Of a DNA stretch of 64,000 nucleotides, positions 16,721 through 24,770 are shown piece by piece (within the stretch, counting starts at the first letter, position 1; each line of letters opens with the position of its first letter). The notes beneath the pieces are model-generated. The model did not search any database and was not told the DNA's origin. It worked only from the letters and a program-made list of their open reading frames with translations. Origin of the DNA: Neorhizobium galegae (GTDB lineage: Bacteria; Pseudomonadota; Alphaproteobacteria; Rhizobiales; Rhizobiaceae). The stretch covers positions 372,001-436,000 of the forward strand of contig NZ_JAGIPG010000004.1 of NCBI RefSeq assembly GCF_017877055.1, given 5' to 3'. The position numbers and the translations under genes are program-made.

Positions 16721-17683
16721 ATGCAAAAGGTAAATCTCGGACGTACCGGCCTGGATGTCAGCGTGGTTGCCCTTGGTGCCGGCGGACCTAGCCGCCTTGG
16801 TCTAAAAACAGGCTCTTCTGAGCAGCACGCGATTGATCTGGTACGCGCCGCCGTAGATCGGGGCGTGACGATCCTGGATACCGCCCCTGTTTATGGCACG
16901 GAGCCCGTCGTGGGGGCGGCACTTGCCGAATTGCGCGACCGTGTCGTCCTGTCGAGCAAGCTTCGCCCGACCCTGCCGGGCTCGTCCTATGAGAGCACTG
17001 ATTTCATCGAGCCGTCGATGGTGTTGCAAAGCGTCGAGGCAAGCCTTCGTGCGCTTGGCACGGAAAAGATCGACATTCTGCATCTTCACGGTGTGAGGCC
17101 CCACCAATATGCCTATTGCCGGGACCATCTGGTGCCCGAGATGCAGCTCTTGCAGGAAGCAGGGAAAATAGGATTCCTCGGCATAACAGAGGCCTTCGGC
17201 GTCGATACCAAGCGGGAGGTGATGAGGCAGGCGGTTGATGACGACGCCTGGGATGTGCTGATGCTGGGGCACAACTATGTGAATCCCTCTGCCGCGCAAC
17301 TGATCCTGCCTCAGGCCAAGGAGAAGGGCAAAGGCGTGATGTGCATGTATGCCGTCCGGGGCGCCCTGGCCCATGCAGAGGGTTTGCGCAATCTGGTTCA
17401 ACATTTGGTGGCACAAGGCGAGGTGGAGGCCGGGGTCCTGGACGCGGCCGAGCCGCTCGACTTCCTGCTGGCGCCAGGCATCGCTCGATCCTATACCGAG
17501 GCGGCTTATCGCTTCTGCCGGCATACCCCCGGCATCGATGTGGTGATGACAGGTACCGGAAGTATAGCTCATCTCGATGAGAATATCGAAGCGATACACG
17601 GCGCCCCGCTTCCGTTGGAGATTCTAAAATGCCTGTCGGACGCATTTGGCCGCGTTCGTACGGCCACCGGTGACCCCGTGTGA
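16721..17683 (+). CDS. Aldo/keto reductase
   Basis: The 320-residue protein shows the AKR barrel with the catalytic tetrad in place: Asp and Tyr in ILDTAPVYGTEP, Lys in VVLSSKLRP, and His in IDILHLHGV. The opening KVNLGRTGLDVSVVALG is the standard AKR start. It would reduce or oxidise a carbonyl/alcohol with NAD(P)H. The frame is open upstream as far as 16499, overlapping the previous gene, but the ATG at 16721 begins the conserved part and has a GGAACGG ribosome site. Fifth gene of the TTT operon. Confidence 0.9.
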   Translation: MQKVNLGRTGLDVSVVALGAGGPSRLGLKTGSSEQHAIDLVRAAVDRGVTILDTAPVYGTEPVVGAALAELRDRVVLSSKLRPTLPGSSYESTDFIEPSMVLQSVEASLRALGTEKIDILHLHGVRPHQYAYCRDHLVPEMQLLQEAGKIGFLGITEAFGVDTKREVMRQAVDDDAWDVLMLGHNYVNPSAAQLILPQAKEKGKGVMCMYAVRGALAHAEGLRNLVQHLVAQGEVEAGVLDAAEPLDFLLAPGIARSYTEAAYRFCRHTPGIDVVMTGTGSIAHLDENIEAIHGAPLPLEILKCLSDAFGRVRTATGDPV

Positions 17684-17751
17684 ACGCCCCCTGCCACAGC
17701 AAACGGCCTGGAGCCTGCGATGACGTGCGCGAGCTGTAACCGGAGGCGGGT

Positions 17752-18951
17752 TTGACAAGAAGATTCACGCCCAAATGGCAATTGCCGAGCTTCGCCGTCA
17801 GCACCTTCGTGCTCCATGTCATGCTCCACCAGGTGGTGATCATGGTCGCGCGGGTGACGACGTCATACAGGATCGTCGAGATGGGTCTGTCGGACCTCTA
17901 TATCGGCGCCGTGGGGGCCGTATTTTCGCTGCTGCCGTTACTCCTCGCCACGCGCGTGGGCTCCAGGATCGATACGAATGGCGCGCGCGGCGCATTCCTG
18001 CTGGGTGCCGGCTGCGTGCTGATATCGGTCTTTGGGCTGTTGGTTGCCGGAAACTCGGCCCTTGCTCTCCTTGGCTTGACTGCGTTTCTCGGCACCGGGC
18101 ATCTGCTCTGCCTGCTGTCGCAGCACGCCACGGCGGCCGATCAGCCCACCGATGCCCTTCGCGAACGTATGTTCGGTCACTACACCGCGTTCATTTCGTT
18201 TTCCCATATTGTCGCGCCTCTGGTGGTTGCCCTGTTTGCCGGCGCGGGAACAGTGCCTCATACGGGGCGCCTGTTCGCGGCGGCGACGGTGGTGGGCGTA
18301 ATAAGCCTTGGCTGCGTCCTGCTGATGCGGCCCGCCGCCAGGACGGCCGTCGACAGCAAACCCGAAATCCAGCTTCCGGTTCGCCAGTTGCTTGGCCAGA
18401 AAGGTGTGGTCTCCGCCATACTGGCCGGAGTCGGGGTCATATGCGCGGTCGACCTGCTAGTGATCTACCTGCCCGTGCTTGGTGCACAGGCGCTGATCCC
18501 GGCCACCACCATCGCCACTCTGCTGATGGTGCGGGCGCTGGCTTCGCTGCTTTCGCGTCTGTGCTTCGGCTGGCTGCTTTCCCGGCTTGGCCGCCGTGTC
18601 CTGCTGGTGGGGGCACTGCTGGCGACGGGCCTGGGGCTGACGCTGCTTGGTCTGCCGCCATCGGAATGGGTGTTTGGATTGGCCTTGGTGCTGATCGGGA
18701 TTGGCATCGGGCTGGCCACGCCGATCTCGATGTCCTGGGTCACCAGCATTGTGCCCCCGACGAGCCGCGGACTGGTATTGTCGCTGCGCCTCACCGGCAA
18801 TCGCCTGGCGCAGTTCCTGTTGCCCATGTCGGTCGGCGTGGTTGCCGCCGGGGCAGGTGTCTCGTCGGTGTTCCTGCTCCTGTCGGTAGGATTGTATGGT
18901 CTTGCCTATTGCAGCCACTCGGCCCTGCGAACCGATACGAGCCAGCCCTGA
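17752..18951 (+). CDS. MFS transporter
   Basis: A 399-residue protein with about 12 membrane segments and an MFS loop (LATRVGSRIDTNGARGAFLLGAG after helix 2; RLCFGWLLSRLGRRVLLVG in the second half). The start is TTG at 17752, supported by GGAGG five bases before it; no ATG is placed better. It follows the aldo/keto reductase by 68 bp and is probably the last gene of the TTT operon. It could import a related compound or export a product. Confidence 0.85.
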   Translation: MTRRFTPKWQLPSFAVSTFVLHVMLHQVVIMVARVTTSYRIVEMGLSDLYIGAVGAVFSLLPLLLATRVGSRIDTNGARGAFLLGAGCVLISVFGLLVAGNSALALLGLTAFLGTGHLLCLLSQHATAADQPTDALRERMFGHYTAFISFSHIVAPLVVALFAGAGTVPHTGRLFAAATVVGVISLGCVLLMRPAARTAVDSKPEIQLPVRQLLGQKGVVSAILAGVGVICAVDLLVIYLPVLGAQALIPATTIATLLMVRALASLLSRLCFGWLLSRLGRRVLLVGALLATGLGLTLLGLPPSEWVFGLALVLIGIGIGLATPISMSWVTSIVPPTSRGLVLSLRLTGNRLAQFLLPMSVGVVAAGAGVSSVFLLLSVGLYGLAYCSHSALRTDTSQP

Positions 18952-19356
18952 CGCTGGCCCAACGGGCCATCTGGCAGTGGTTGTGACTATTTAAAGGACG
19001 ACGTGGTTAAAGGTCAGGCGGTGATGGCCCCGGTTGTTAGGAGAAGATGGAGATACCGCATATGCGCGACCGGTCGTAATAAGTTGGGGAGCTGCATCCC
19101 TGGCGGCTCGAAAGTCAGGATAGTGTTCCACGAGTGCGCTCTAAGGATCTGCGAACTAACGGTTTAGGACCAGTTAGCGATTTTGGGCACCGGTCACCGG
19201 TTCGGATCCATTCAAGGCCTCCCAACTTAGTTGCCGCCTTTGAGGTTTCGGCTGCCAGGATCAGTTGGTATTTCACTGTTTTTTAATCAAAGCCCCTCTA
19301 AATTAAGGGGTCCGTATGAAGATGGACTCACCTGTTCCCTATTGCAATGAATCTGC
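18952..19356. other. Intergenic stretch, no gene recognised
   Basis: About 400 bases with no plausible coding frame. A small CCCCT/AGGGG inverted repeat around 19292-19312 is not followed by a T run. Base composition is more AT-rich than the neighbours, fitting a promoter region for the chemoreceptor gene. Confidence 0.4.
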
Positions 19357-21348
19357 ATGAAGCGGGAGCCCCCCGCCCTGGAGAATATGGTGTTTGTCCT
19401 TATTGCTAACCTTCGGACCATGATCAAGCTTGTCGCATCGTTCAGCTTAATCCTCCTTGTTGGTCTTACCGTCAATCTCGTCACAGTCAATTCGTCTACC
19501 ACTCAGCAGGAGGCGACCGTCTGGACCGAGCATACGTATCAAGTTCTTAGAGCAGTTGACGGTATGATCGCTGGAATGGTCAATCAGGAGACCGGCTTGC
19601 GGGGTTATTTGCTGGCGGGGGACGAAAAGTTTCTCGATCCTCAAAAAGCTGGCGAAGCTCAGTTCAGGGCAGCCTTCGAACAGACCAAAAGCCTGACCTC
19701 TGACAATGCTCTTCAGCAGAAGAGGCTGACGGACCTTGAAGGCCAGGTGAAAGGTTGGAGCCGGGAGGTTATGAGCAAAGAAATCGCGCTGATGCGCGAT
19801 GCCAAAACCGTTGATCAGGCTCGGGCGATGGAGGTCTCAGGCGCAGGCAAGACTTACATGGACTCCATCCGCGCGATCGCGAAAGAGATATCCGACGAAG
19901 AAGCCTCGCTGCTTGACGAGCGCGCCGCGGCCTCTGCAAACGCAGCCAACCACACGTTCTGGAGCATTGTCGTTGGCCTCGCGGCCACTATCATTGTCAT
20001 TGCCGCTTCACTGTTGCTATTGTCGGCGACAATGATCCGCCCCATTCAGGCGATAACCGCCTCAATGAAAAGGCTCGCAAGCGGTGATGCCGAAACGGCC
20101 ATTCCGTTCGCCGGTCGGGTCGATGAGATCGGCGAGATGGCGGCCGCCGTCGAGGTGTTCCGAACCAACGCGCTAGAAAACCGCCGGTTAGAGCAGGAAG
20201 CGAACACCCAGCGGTCGCAATCGGAAGAGCAGCGTCGCCGAACAGCGGAGCAGGAACGTCTTCGGGCCGAAGCCATGGCACAGGCAACCTCGGGCCTGGC
20301 CGAAGGGCTCAAGCAGCTTGCCGCTGGCAACCTGTCTTTTGAGCTGTCGCATTCTTTCGCCCAAGAGTTCGAGAGCCTGCGAGCCGACTTCAATCAAGCG
20401 GTCGGGCAGTTGAAGGACACGATGTCGTCCGTCGCGGAAACGACGAATTCGATCGACTCCGGTTCGCGCGAGATCAGCCAGAGTGCTGATGATCTCTCAA
20501 AGCGCACCGAACAGCAGGCAGCCTCACTGGAAGAAACCGCCGCAGCGCTCGACGAGATCACCGCCAATGTCGCCAGTTCTTCCAGGCGTGCTGAAGAGGC
20601 CCGCACGGTGGCGATCCAGGCAAACGACAGCGCCCGCCTGTCGGGTGCTGTGGTCGCGAATGCGGTCGATGCCATGGGCAAGATCGAGCAGTCATCGAAC
20701 CAGATCTCCAGCATCATCGGCGTGATCGACGATATTGCCTTTCAGACCAACCTTCTGGCGTTGAACGCTGGTGTGGAAGCTGCACGCGCCGGCGAAGCCG
20801 GCAAGGGCTTTGCGGTTGTTGCGCAGGAAGTGCGCGAGCTCGCGCAGCGGTCAGCCACGGCTGCCAAAGAGATCAAGGATCTCATTCGCAACTCGTCCGT
20901 GCAAGTCGGCAACGGCGTGCATCTTGTCAGGCAGACGGGCGAAGCGCTCAAGACGATTGAGGCCTATATCGTCACCATCAACCAGCATATGGATGCGATT
21001 GCGACCTCATCGCGCGAGCAATCGGTGGGTCTGTCGGAGGTCAACACTGCGGTCAATCAGATGGACCAGGTGACCCAGCAGAACGCCGCCATGGTGGAAG
21101 AGGCCAATGCGGCCGGTGCAACACTCGCCACCGAGGCGGGCCGCCTGCGCGAGCTCGTCTCGCGATTCCATGTGGGCGCTGCACCTTCCGACCATGCGCC
21201 GCCCCGCAGCAGGCCCTTAACGACGAGCAGCGAATCGGCGCCCGTCACTTCGCCTGCCCGCGGGATGGTGAACAAGATCGCCCGGGCATTTACCGGCAAA
21301 GGCTCTGCAGCCGTTGCCGCCAATAACGAAAGTTGGGAAGAGTTCTGA
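19357..21348 (+). CDS. Methyl-accepting chemotaxis protein with CHASE3 sensor
   Basis: The 663-residue protein has a first membrane helix near residues 22-44, a periplasmic CHASE3 domain (VNQETGLRGYLLAGDEKFLDP), a second helix near 203-228, a HAMP domain, a second HAMP-like segment (LKQLAAGNLSFELS), and a long signalling hairpin with the conserved tip EAARAGEAGKGFAVVAQEVRELAQRSA. The C-terminus ends ESWEEF, matching the xWxxF tether for CheR/CheB. No che genes are nearby, so it must plug into a remote pathway. ATG at 19357 lacks a ribosome site; the ATG at 19387 has GGAG just upstream and may be the real start. Confidence 0.93.
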   Translation: MKREPPALENMVFVLIANLRTMIKLVASFSLILLVGLTVNLVTVNSSTTQQEATVWTEHTYQVLRAVDGMIAGMVNQETGLRGYLLAGDEKFLDPQKAGEAQFRAAFEQTKSLTSDNALQQKRLTDLEGQVKGWSREVMSKEIALMRDAKTVDQARAMEVSGAGKTYMDSIRAIAKEISDEEASLLDERAAASANAANHTFWSIVVGLAATIIVIAASLLLLSATMIRPIQAITASMKRLASGDAETAIPFAGRVDEIGEMAAAVEVFRTNALENRRLEQEANTQRSQSEEQRRRTAEQERLRAEAMAQATSGLAEGLKQLAAGNLSFELSHSFAQEFESLRADFNQAVGQLKDTMSSVAETTNSIDSGSREISQSADDLSKRTEQQAASLEETAAALDEITANVASSSRRAEEARTVAIQANDSARLSGAVVANAVDAMGKIEQSSNQISSIIGVIDDIAFQTNLLALNAGVEAARAGEAGKGFAVVAQEVRELAQRSATAAKEIKDLIRNSSVQVGNGVHLVRQTGEALKTIEAYIVTINQHMDAIATSSREQSVGLSEVNTAVNQMDQVTQQNAAMVEEANAAGATLATEAGRLRELVSRFHVGAAPSDHAPPRSRPLTTSSESAPVTSPARGMVNKIARAFTGKGSAAVAANNESWEEF

Positions 21349-21360
21349 TCAGGCAGTGGG

Positions 21361-21388
21361 AACGGGAGCTATAACAGCTCCCGTTTTT
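21361..21388 (+). terminator. Rho-independent terminator after the chemoreceptor gene
   Basis: AACGGGAGCT-ATAAC-AGCTCCCGTT forms a ten-pair stem and runs directly into a T run. It starts 12 bases after the chemoreceptor stop codon. Confidence 0.9.
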
Positions 21389-21411
21389 GCGATCGCCAGA
21401 ACAGTGGTCAT

Positions 21412-21828
21412 TTGGAAAGAAAGCCTTTTTTCCACGTCCTCCCGTCAGCGTCCCACCTTGGCCGCCTTTACGATTTAAGCCGAAATGGTCCGATCGAAAC
21501 AAGCTACGATGAGCTCCACGACCGACTTCATTCCGAATTGGTGCGAGCCGCCAACGAGATTGAGAGCCTGGGCAGATCTGAACGACAGCGTCTATTGGCG
21601 CTCGCAGTGACGGCAATCCGAGCTTTGAGGGACACGATCGCGATACCGTCTTCCCAAATTCAGGCCTACAAGATCGGTGCGCAGAAGGCCATTGCTGACC
21701 TGATCGTGGGCGGTGAGACCGGTGGTGCTAGTGCATTCGACGCCAGCGGATGGCGTGACAATCCCCGGCGGCTGGCGCGATCTCAATTGACAGGAGCGCC
21801 GCTACCTCGCGACAAAGCTCAGCGATAA
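21412..21828 (+). CDS. Hypothetical protein, 138 residues
   Basis: I do not recognise the family. The middle is strongly helical with heptad-like spacing (YDELHDRLHSELVRAANEIESLGRSERQRLLALAVTAIRALRDTI), which looks like real coding sequence. The only upstream start in frame is a TTG at 21412 with a weak ribosome site, so the N-terminus is uncertain and the gene could be a truncated one. It follows the chemoreceptor terminator. No membrane segment or known motif is visible. Confidence 0.4.
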   Translation: MERKPFFHVLPSASHLGRLYDLSRNGPIETSYDELHDRLHSELVRAANEIESLGRSERQRLLALAVTAIRALRDTIAIPSSQIQAYKIGAQKAIADLIVGGETGGASAFDASGWRDNPRRLARSQLTGAPLPRDKAQR

Positions 21829-21973
21829 ACCAATCAGCAATGGCGAGGAAGCTAATGCTGCAATCGAGGCAGAGTTGAAGCGTCGGGGATAAGGCAGGCG
21901 CTCGTCACGCTGAGTTCGAAGCGCATCGTGACCGCCCTTGAGGCGGTCACCCGTCACTGTGGGCTATGTGAAT

Positions 21974-22318
21974 TTAGAACTCGATCTCAAGTCCATCTTC
22001 GCAGAAATCGAACTTGGCGGGTTCAGACTCGCTGCCGTCTGCAAAGTTTGCCTTGACCCATTGAGTGCAGCTTTCGCTATTTGTGCTTTTGTCCCATACG
22101 AGATCTACGGTGGTACCTGGTTTGATGCCGCTGCCAATGTCGAAGTATCCCCAGTCCTTCTTGTTTTCCGACACGAGTACTTTGGTAACGGGAGATTTGG
22201 TTCCGTTGGTAGCTGTGAAAGAGTACTCTGCTGCATGCGCGCCATTAGGCACAAGCGCAGTCGACGCGATAGTATAAGCAGCGGTAGCAAGAGCCAGACG
22301 TATGCCATTGAATTTCAT
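21974..22318 (-). CDS. Small secreted protein of unknown function
   Basis: The 114-residue protein has a clear signal peptide (MKFNGIRLALATAAYTIAS...AHA) and a mature domain of about 85 residues beginning AEYSFTATNGTKSPVTKVLVSE, predicted as beta-rich, with two cysteines (ESCTQW, FDFC) that could form a disulphide. I know no function for it. ATG at 22318 has GAGG nine bases upstream; the frame stays open further upstream, but that part has no secretion signal. It stands alone between the hypothetical gene and a relic-rich region. Confidence 0.75.
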   Translation of the reverse strand: MKFNGIRLALATAAYTIASTALVPNGAHAAEYSFTATNGTKSPVTKVLVSENKKDWGYFDIGSGIKPGTTVDLVWDKSTNSESCTQWVKANFADGSESEPAKFDFCEDGLEIEF

Positions 22319-22499
22319 ATTCGGTCCTCGGGGGTTGTGAGATGGGTGCTGATCCTTCTTGCACTCTATTTTCACTGAGTCCACGGGAATAAATACAACT
22401 GCGCCCAGCGACTGTCGCGTTAGGCAGATTACCAATATCTTCGATGCCAAGGACGACGACTCAGACAATGCCGCTGGTGCCGTATCCGTTGTCGTGAAG

Positions 22500-22737
22500 C
22501 TGGCTGATGACGAATGTCCTGAATATCCCGAAGGCCTTTGTAAGATGTCTGCCGCAGGTTGCCGTCGTCCGTCCAGTCGCGGAATTCCATCTCCGCGATC
22601 AATGTCGGCTGCGGAAACGCGTAGTTCTTGCCTTTCACCGGAACCACCGGCGTCCTCGTCTTTAGCTGATCCAGCGTCTTCTTCAGATACGCCGCAGCCC
22701 TCTTTTTTCGAACGCAACCGGCATTGCCTACCTTCAT
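22500..22737 (-). pseudogene. C-terminal relic of an ATP-dependent DNA ligase (LigD type)
   Basis: The minus-strand frame holds the end of a LigD-like ligase: a KVGNAG segment, a variable stretch, then PTLIAEMEFRDWTDDGNLRQ followed by TSYKGLRD, matching the ligase OB-fold end (VAEVEFxxWTxDGxLRxxSFKGLR). The adenylation domain with its KxDG lysine is absent, and nothing upstream continues the gene. It is therefore a non-functional remnant. LigD genes of the Ku-ligase end-joining system are often plasmid-borne in rhizobia, which fits an accessory region undergoing decay. Confidence 0.6.
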
Positions 22738-22989
22738 GTCCCGGGTTTCAGTTCGAGCAAAGTACTGAATACCGAAGCTCGTCGATCGACGGGATGGAAT
22801 GCGCCCAGAGGGTTCTTGCGTCGCTAGCCATCACATAAGCCGAGCCAGGTTCAGCGATGATCGTGCGACGCGGCCACTGTCGCCGTGGCGTCGCCTTAGT
22901 CTGAAGGTGCAGGGAGGAGCGACCTTGATCGGCGCCCAGGCGGATGTCTCCTTCTGGCGCTGAGCGGCGACCAAGCTATTCGAGATAAG

Positions 22990-23100
22990 GCCGGGCACCT
23001 CTTCGATCCATCCCATGAACGCTCGGACACGGCGTGACAGGTTTTGGCGATGAGGGACCACAAGTGACGCTTCCAACGGCTCTGGGCGGAAATCCGGTGT
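22990..23100 (-). pseudogene. C-terminal relic of a LysR-family regulator
   Basis: A roughly 34-residue stretch (DFRPEPLEASLVVPHRQNLS, RRVRAFMGWIEEV) matches the very end of LysR effector domains, where a PxxRxLSxRVRAFxDW pattern is typical. The helix-turn-helix and most of the effector domain are missing. The relic lies just left of the insertion sequence, which may have removed the rest. Confidence 0.5.
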
Positions 23101-23214
23101 CGTTTGGCACTTAAACGTAAGAATGCGGCCGTTTATTTCTTTGTTTCGCATTTAATTTGAGGTTCTATGGGCAAGGAATCTCAAATTAAGTGCAACTGCG
23201 AAACGTCCGTGACT

Positions 23215-23236
23215 GAGACCGGTAACTTTTCTGGGG
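23215..23236 (+). repeat. Left terminal inverted repeat of the IS
   Basis: The repeat starts GAGACCGGTAACTT and ends TCTGGGG; it matches the reverse complement of 24466-24487 at 21 of 22 positions. Confidence 0.8.
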
Positions 23237-23294
23237 TGTGGACGAACTATTAGCGTCGGCCGGGCCACCTTGGTTGCTTCGATGAAGGGCGACG

Positions 23295-24465
23295 ATGGCA
23301 GTGGAATGGACGATCACGATCGAGGGCAAGAATGAGTTCGGTGATACTTTCCGAAAGGAGGTTCGCATCGGCAAGACCTGGGAGCGGCTTTTTGACGGTG
23401 ACCTCGGCCTGTCGATCGAGGACGGCAAGAAAATCATGGAAGCGCTGCAGAACGCCGTTGTGAACCATGAGGCCGAGACCTATTCCCTTTATTGCCGAGT
23501 CTGCCCGGACTGCCATACGTTCCGGGCCGTCAAGGATTGCACGACGCGTCGCATCAGAACCGTCTTTGGCACAGTGAAGGTTCGCAATCCCCGCTGGATG
23601 ATGTGCAGCAATTGCTATCCAGGCATGGTGGGTGCGTTCGCGCCGCTGAAGGAAATCTGCCCCGATCGGGCGACGTCCGAGCTGATGGAACTGACGGCGC
23701 AGCTGGCAAGCGTTATATCCTACAGGCAGGCAGCGAATGTACTCGCTAAGTTTCTTCCTGTTGAGCCAACCGAGACGCACGCGACCGTGCGCAAGCGTAC
23801 AATCAGGGTCGGCGAGCGGATCGACGACCAGTTTTCAAATGAAGAATGGCTCGCGACAAGGACAATGGAGGAGCGGCATCAACTCGAAATGCCGCTTCCT
23901 GGTGATCGACGCAAAGAGTTCGTCATCAGCATCGACACCGCCCATGTCCCATGCAGCAGATCGCGGACTGCATCGAACGATCCCAATCCGGTCTCTCCGA
24001 AGCCTCTCGTCCATCGACAGGGAGATCACAGGCGTGAAATGGCGCCTGTGGCACGGACGTGTCGATCGCGCCATCCGTAGTCTCGAGGGGCTATTGGCAC
24101 GGCTGAAGCCGTCAGAGCAAGAAGGCATTTTCTCGCTCGAAAGGCTTCACAGCCTCGTTTCGCAATTATTGACCTATATTCGATCGAACCGAGGTGCGAT
24201 CGTCAACTATGGACAGCGCTCCCGAGCCGGACTTTGTGTCGCCACCACCCTCGCTGAGTCGGCGGTGAACTCGTTGGTCGGCAGGCGGATGCTCAAGAAG
24301 CAACAAATGCGCTGGACGCTCAATGGTGCCCACATGCTCATGCAGGTTCGGGCGGCCGAGATCAATGGTGAACTTCGCGATCGATTGCGGGCACCGTTCC
24401 GACAGTCAGGGCTAAACGTGCCTTCCCTGTTCAAACCCCAACCGCCGCTCCTACGGGCCGCCTAG
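23295..24465 (+). pseudogene. ISKra4-family transposase, deleted and frameshifted
   Basis: The first frame (23295 to about 23950) gives the normal N-terminus: a start MAVEWTITIEGKNEFGD, the zinc-finger-like cysteines CRVCPDCHTF and MCSNCYPG, RATSELMELTAQLASVISYRQA, and FVISIDTAHV, which is the first catalytic Asp region. The sequence then jumps in another frame to the C-terminus (ITGVKWRLWHGRVDRAI, YIRSNRGAIVNYGQRSRAGL, ESAVNSLVGRRMLKKQQMRW), ending at 24465. Roughly 100-150 residues of the catalytic core are lost at about 23950. The product cannot be an active transposase. Confidence 0.85.
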
Positions 24466-24487
24466 CCCCAGACAAGTTACCGGTCTC
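24466..24487 (-). repeat. Right terminal inverted repeat of the IS
   Basis: Begins CCCCAGACAAGTTACCGG and ends GTCTC immediately after the transposase stop codon; partner of 23215-23236. Confidence 0.8.
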
Positions 24488-24650
24488 GGCAATGCTCACC
24501 ACCCATAACCACTAAACGGCCTGACCAGGTTTTGGAAAAATCCGTCTCCACTCGCAACTTCCATTAATTGCTATAAGTTTAGGAGCGAATGCGGAGGTTG
24601 ATTGCAGCGCTTCTCCCAATGGCTGTTCCCCGTCGGCCTTCTACAAACTC

Positions 24651-24674
24651 GCCCGCTTCGGCGGGCCTCTTTTT
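24651..24674 (+). terminator. Rho-independent terminator
   Basis: GCCCGC-TTCG-GCGGGC followed by CTCTTTTT. It lies between the IS and the convergent GGDEF gene. No gene was found for it on the plus strand upstream; the 160 bases before it could hold a small transcript, but I see no recognisable RNA. Confidence 0.75.
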
Positions 24675-24770
24675 GAATCTCCATCGCTGTTCGGGGCCTA
24701 TCCAAGTCCAGCGTCTATGACATTCAGCGAAACGAAGCTCCGCAGCATGGCGTTTGGAGCTTGCTTTCCG

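Larger units (their letters stand above)
23215..24487 (+). mobile_element. ISKra4-family insertion sequence, internally deleted
   Basis: An IS-like unit of about 1.27 kb bounded by 22-bp inverted repeats (23215-23236 and 24466-24487, one mismatch) and holding one broken transposase gene. The left and right ends of the transposase read like ISKra4-family proteins, but the middle is missing. No clear target duplication is visible next to the repeats. The ends look usable, so it might still be moved by an intact copy elsewhere; this is inference. Confidence 0.75.

Noticed and set aside
19292..19312. CCCCT/AGGGG inverted repeat as a terminator for the MFS gene
   Set aside because: Short stem, 340 bases after the stop codon, and no T run on either strand.
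24540..24674. A tRNA or small regulatory RNA ahead of the terminator at 24651
   Set aside because: No cloverleaf, T-loop or known RNA motif could be fitted; only the terminator hairpin is supported.
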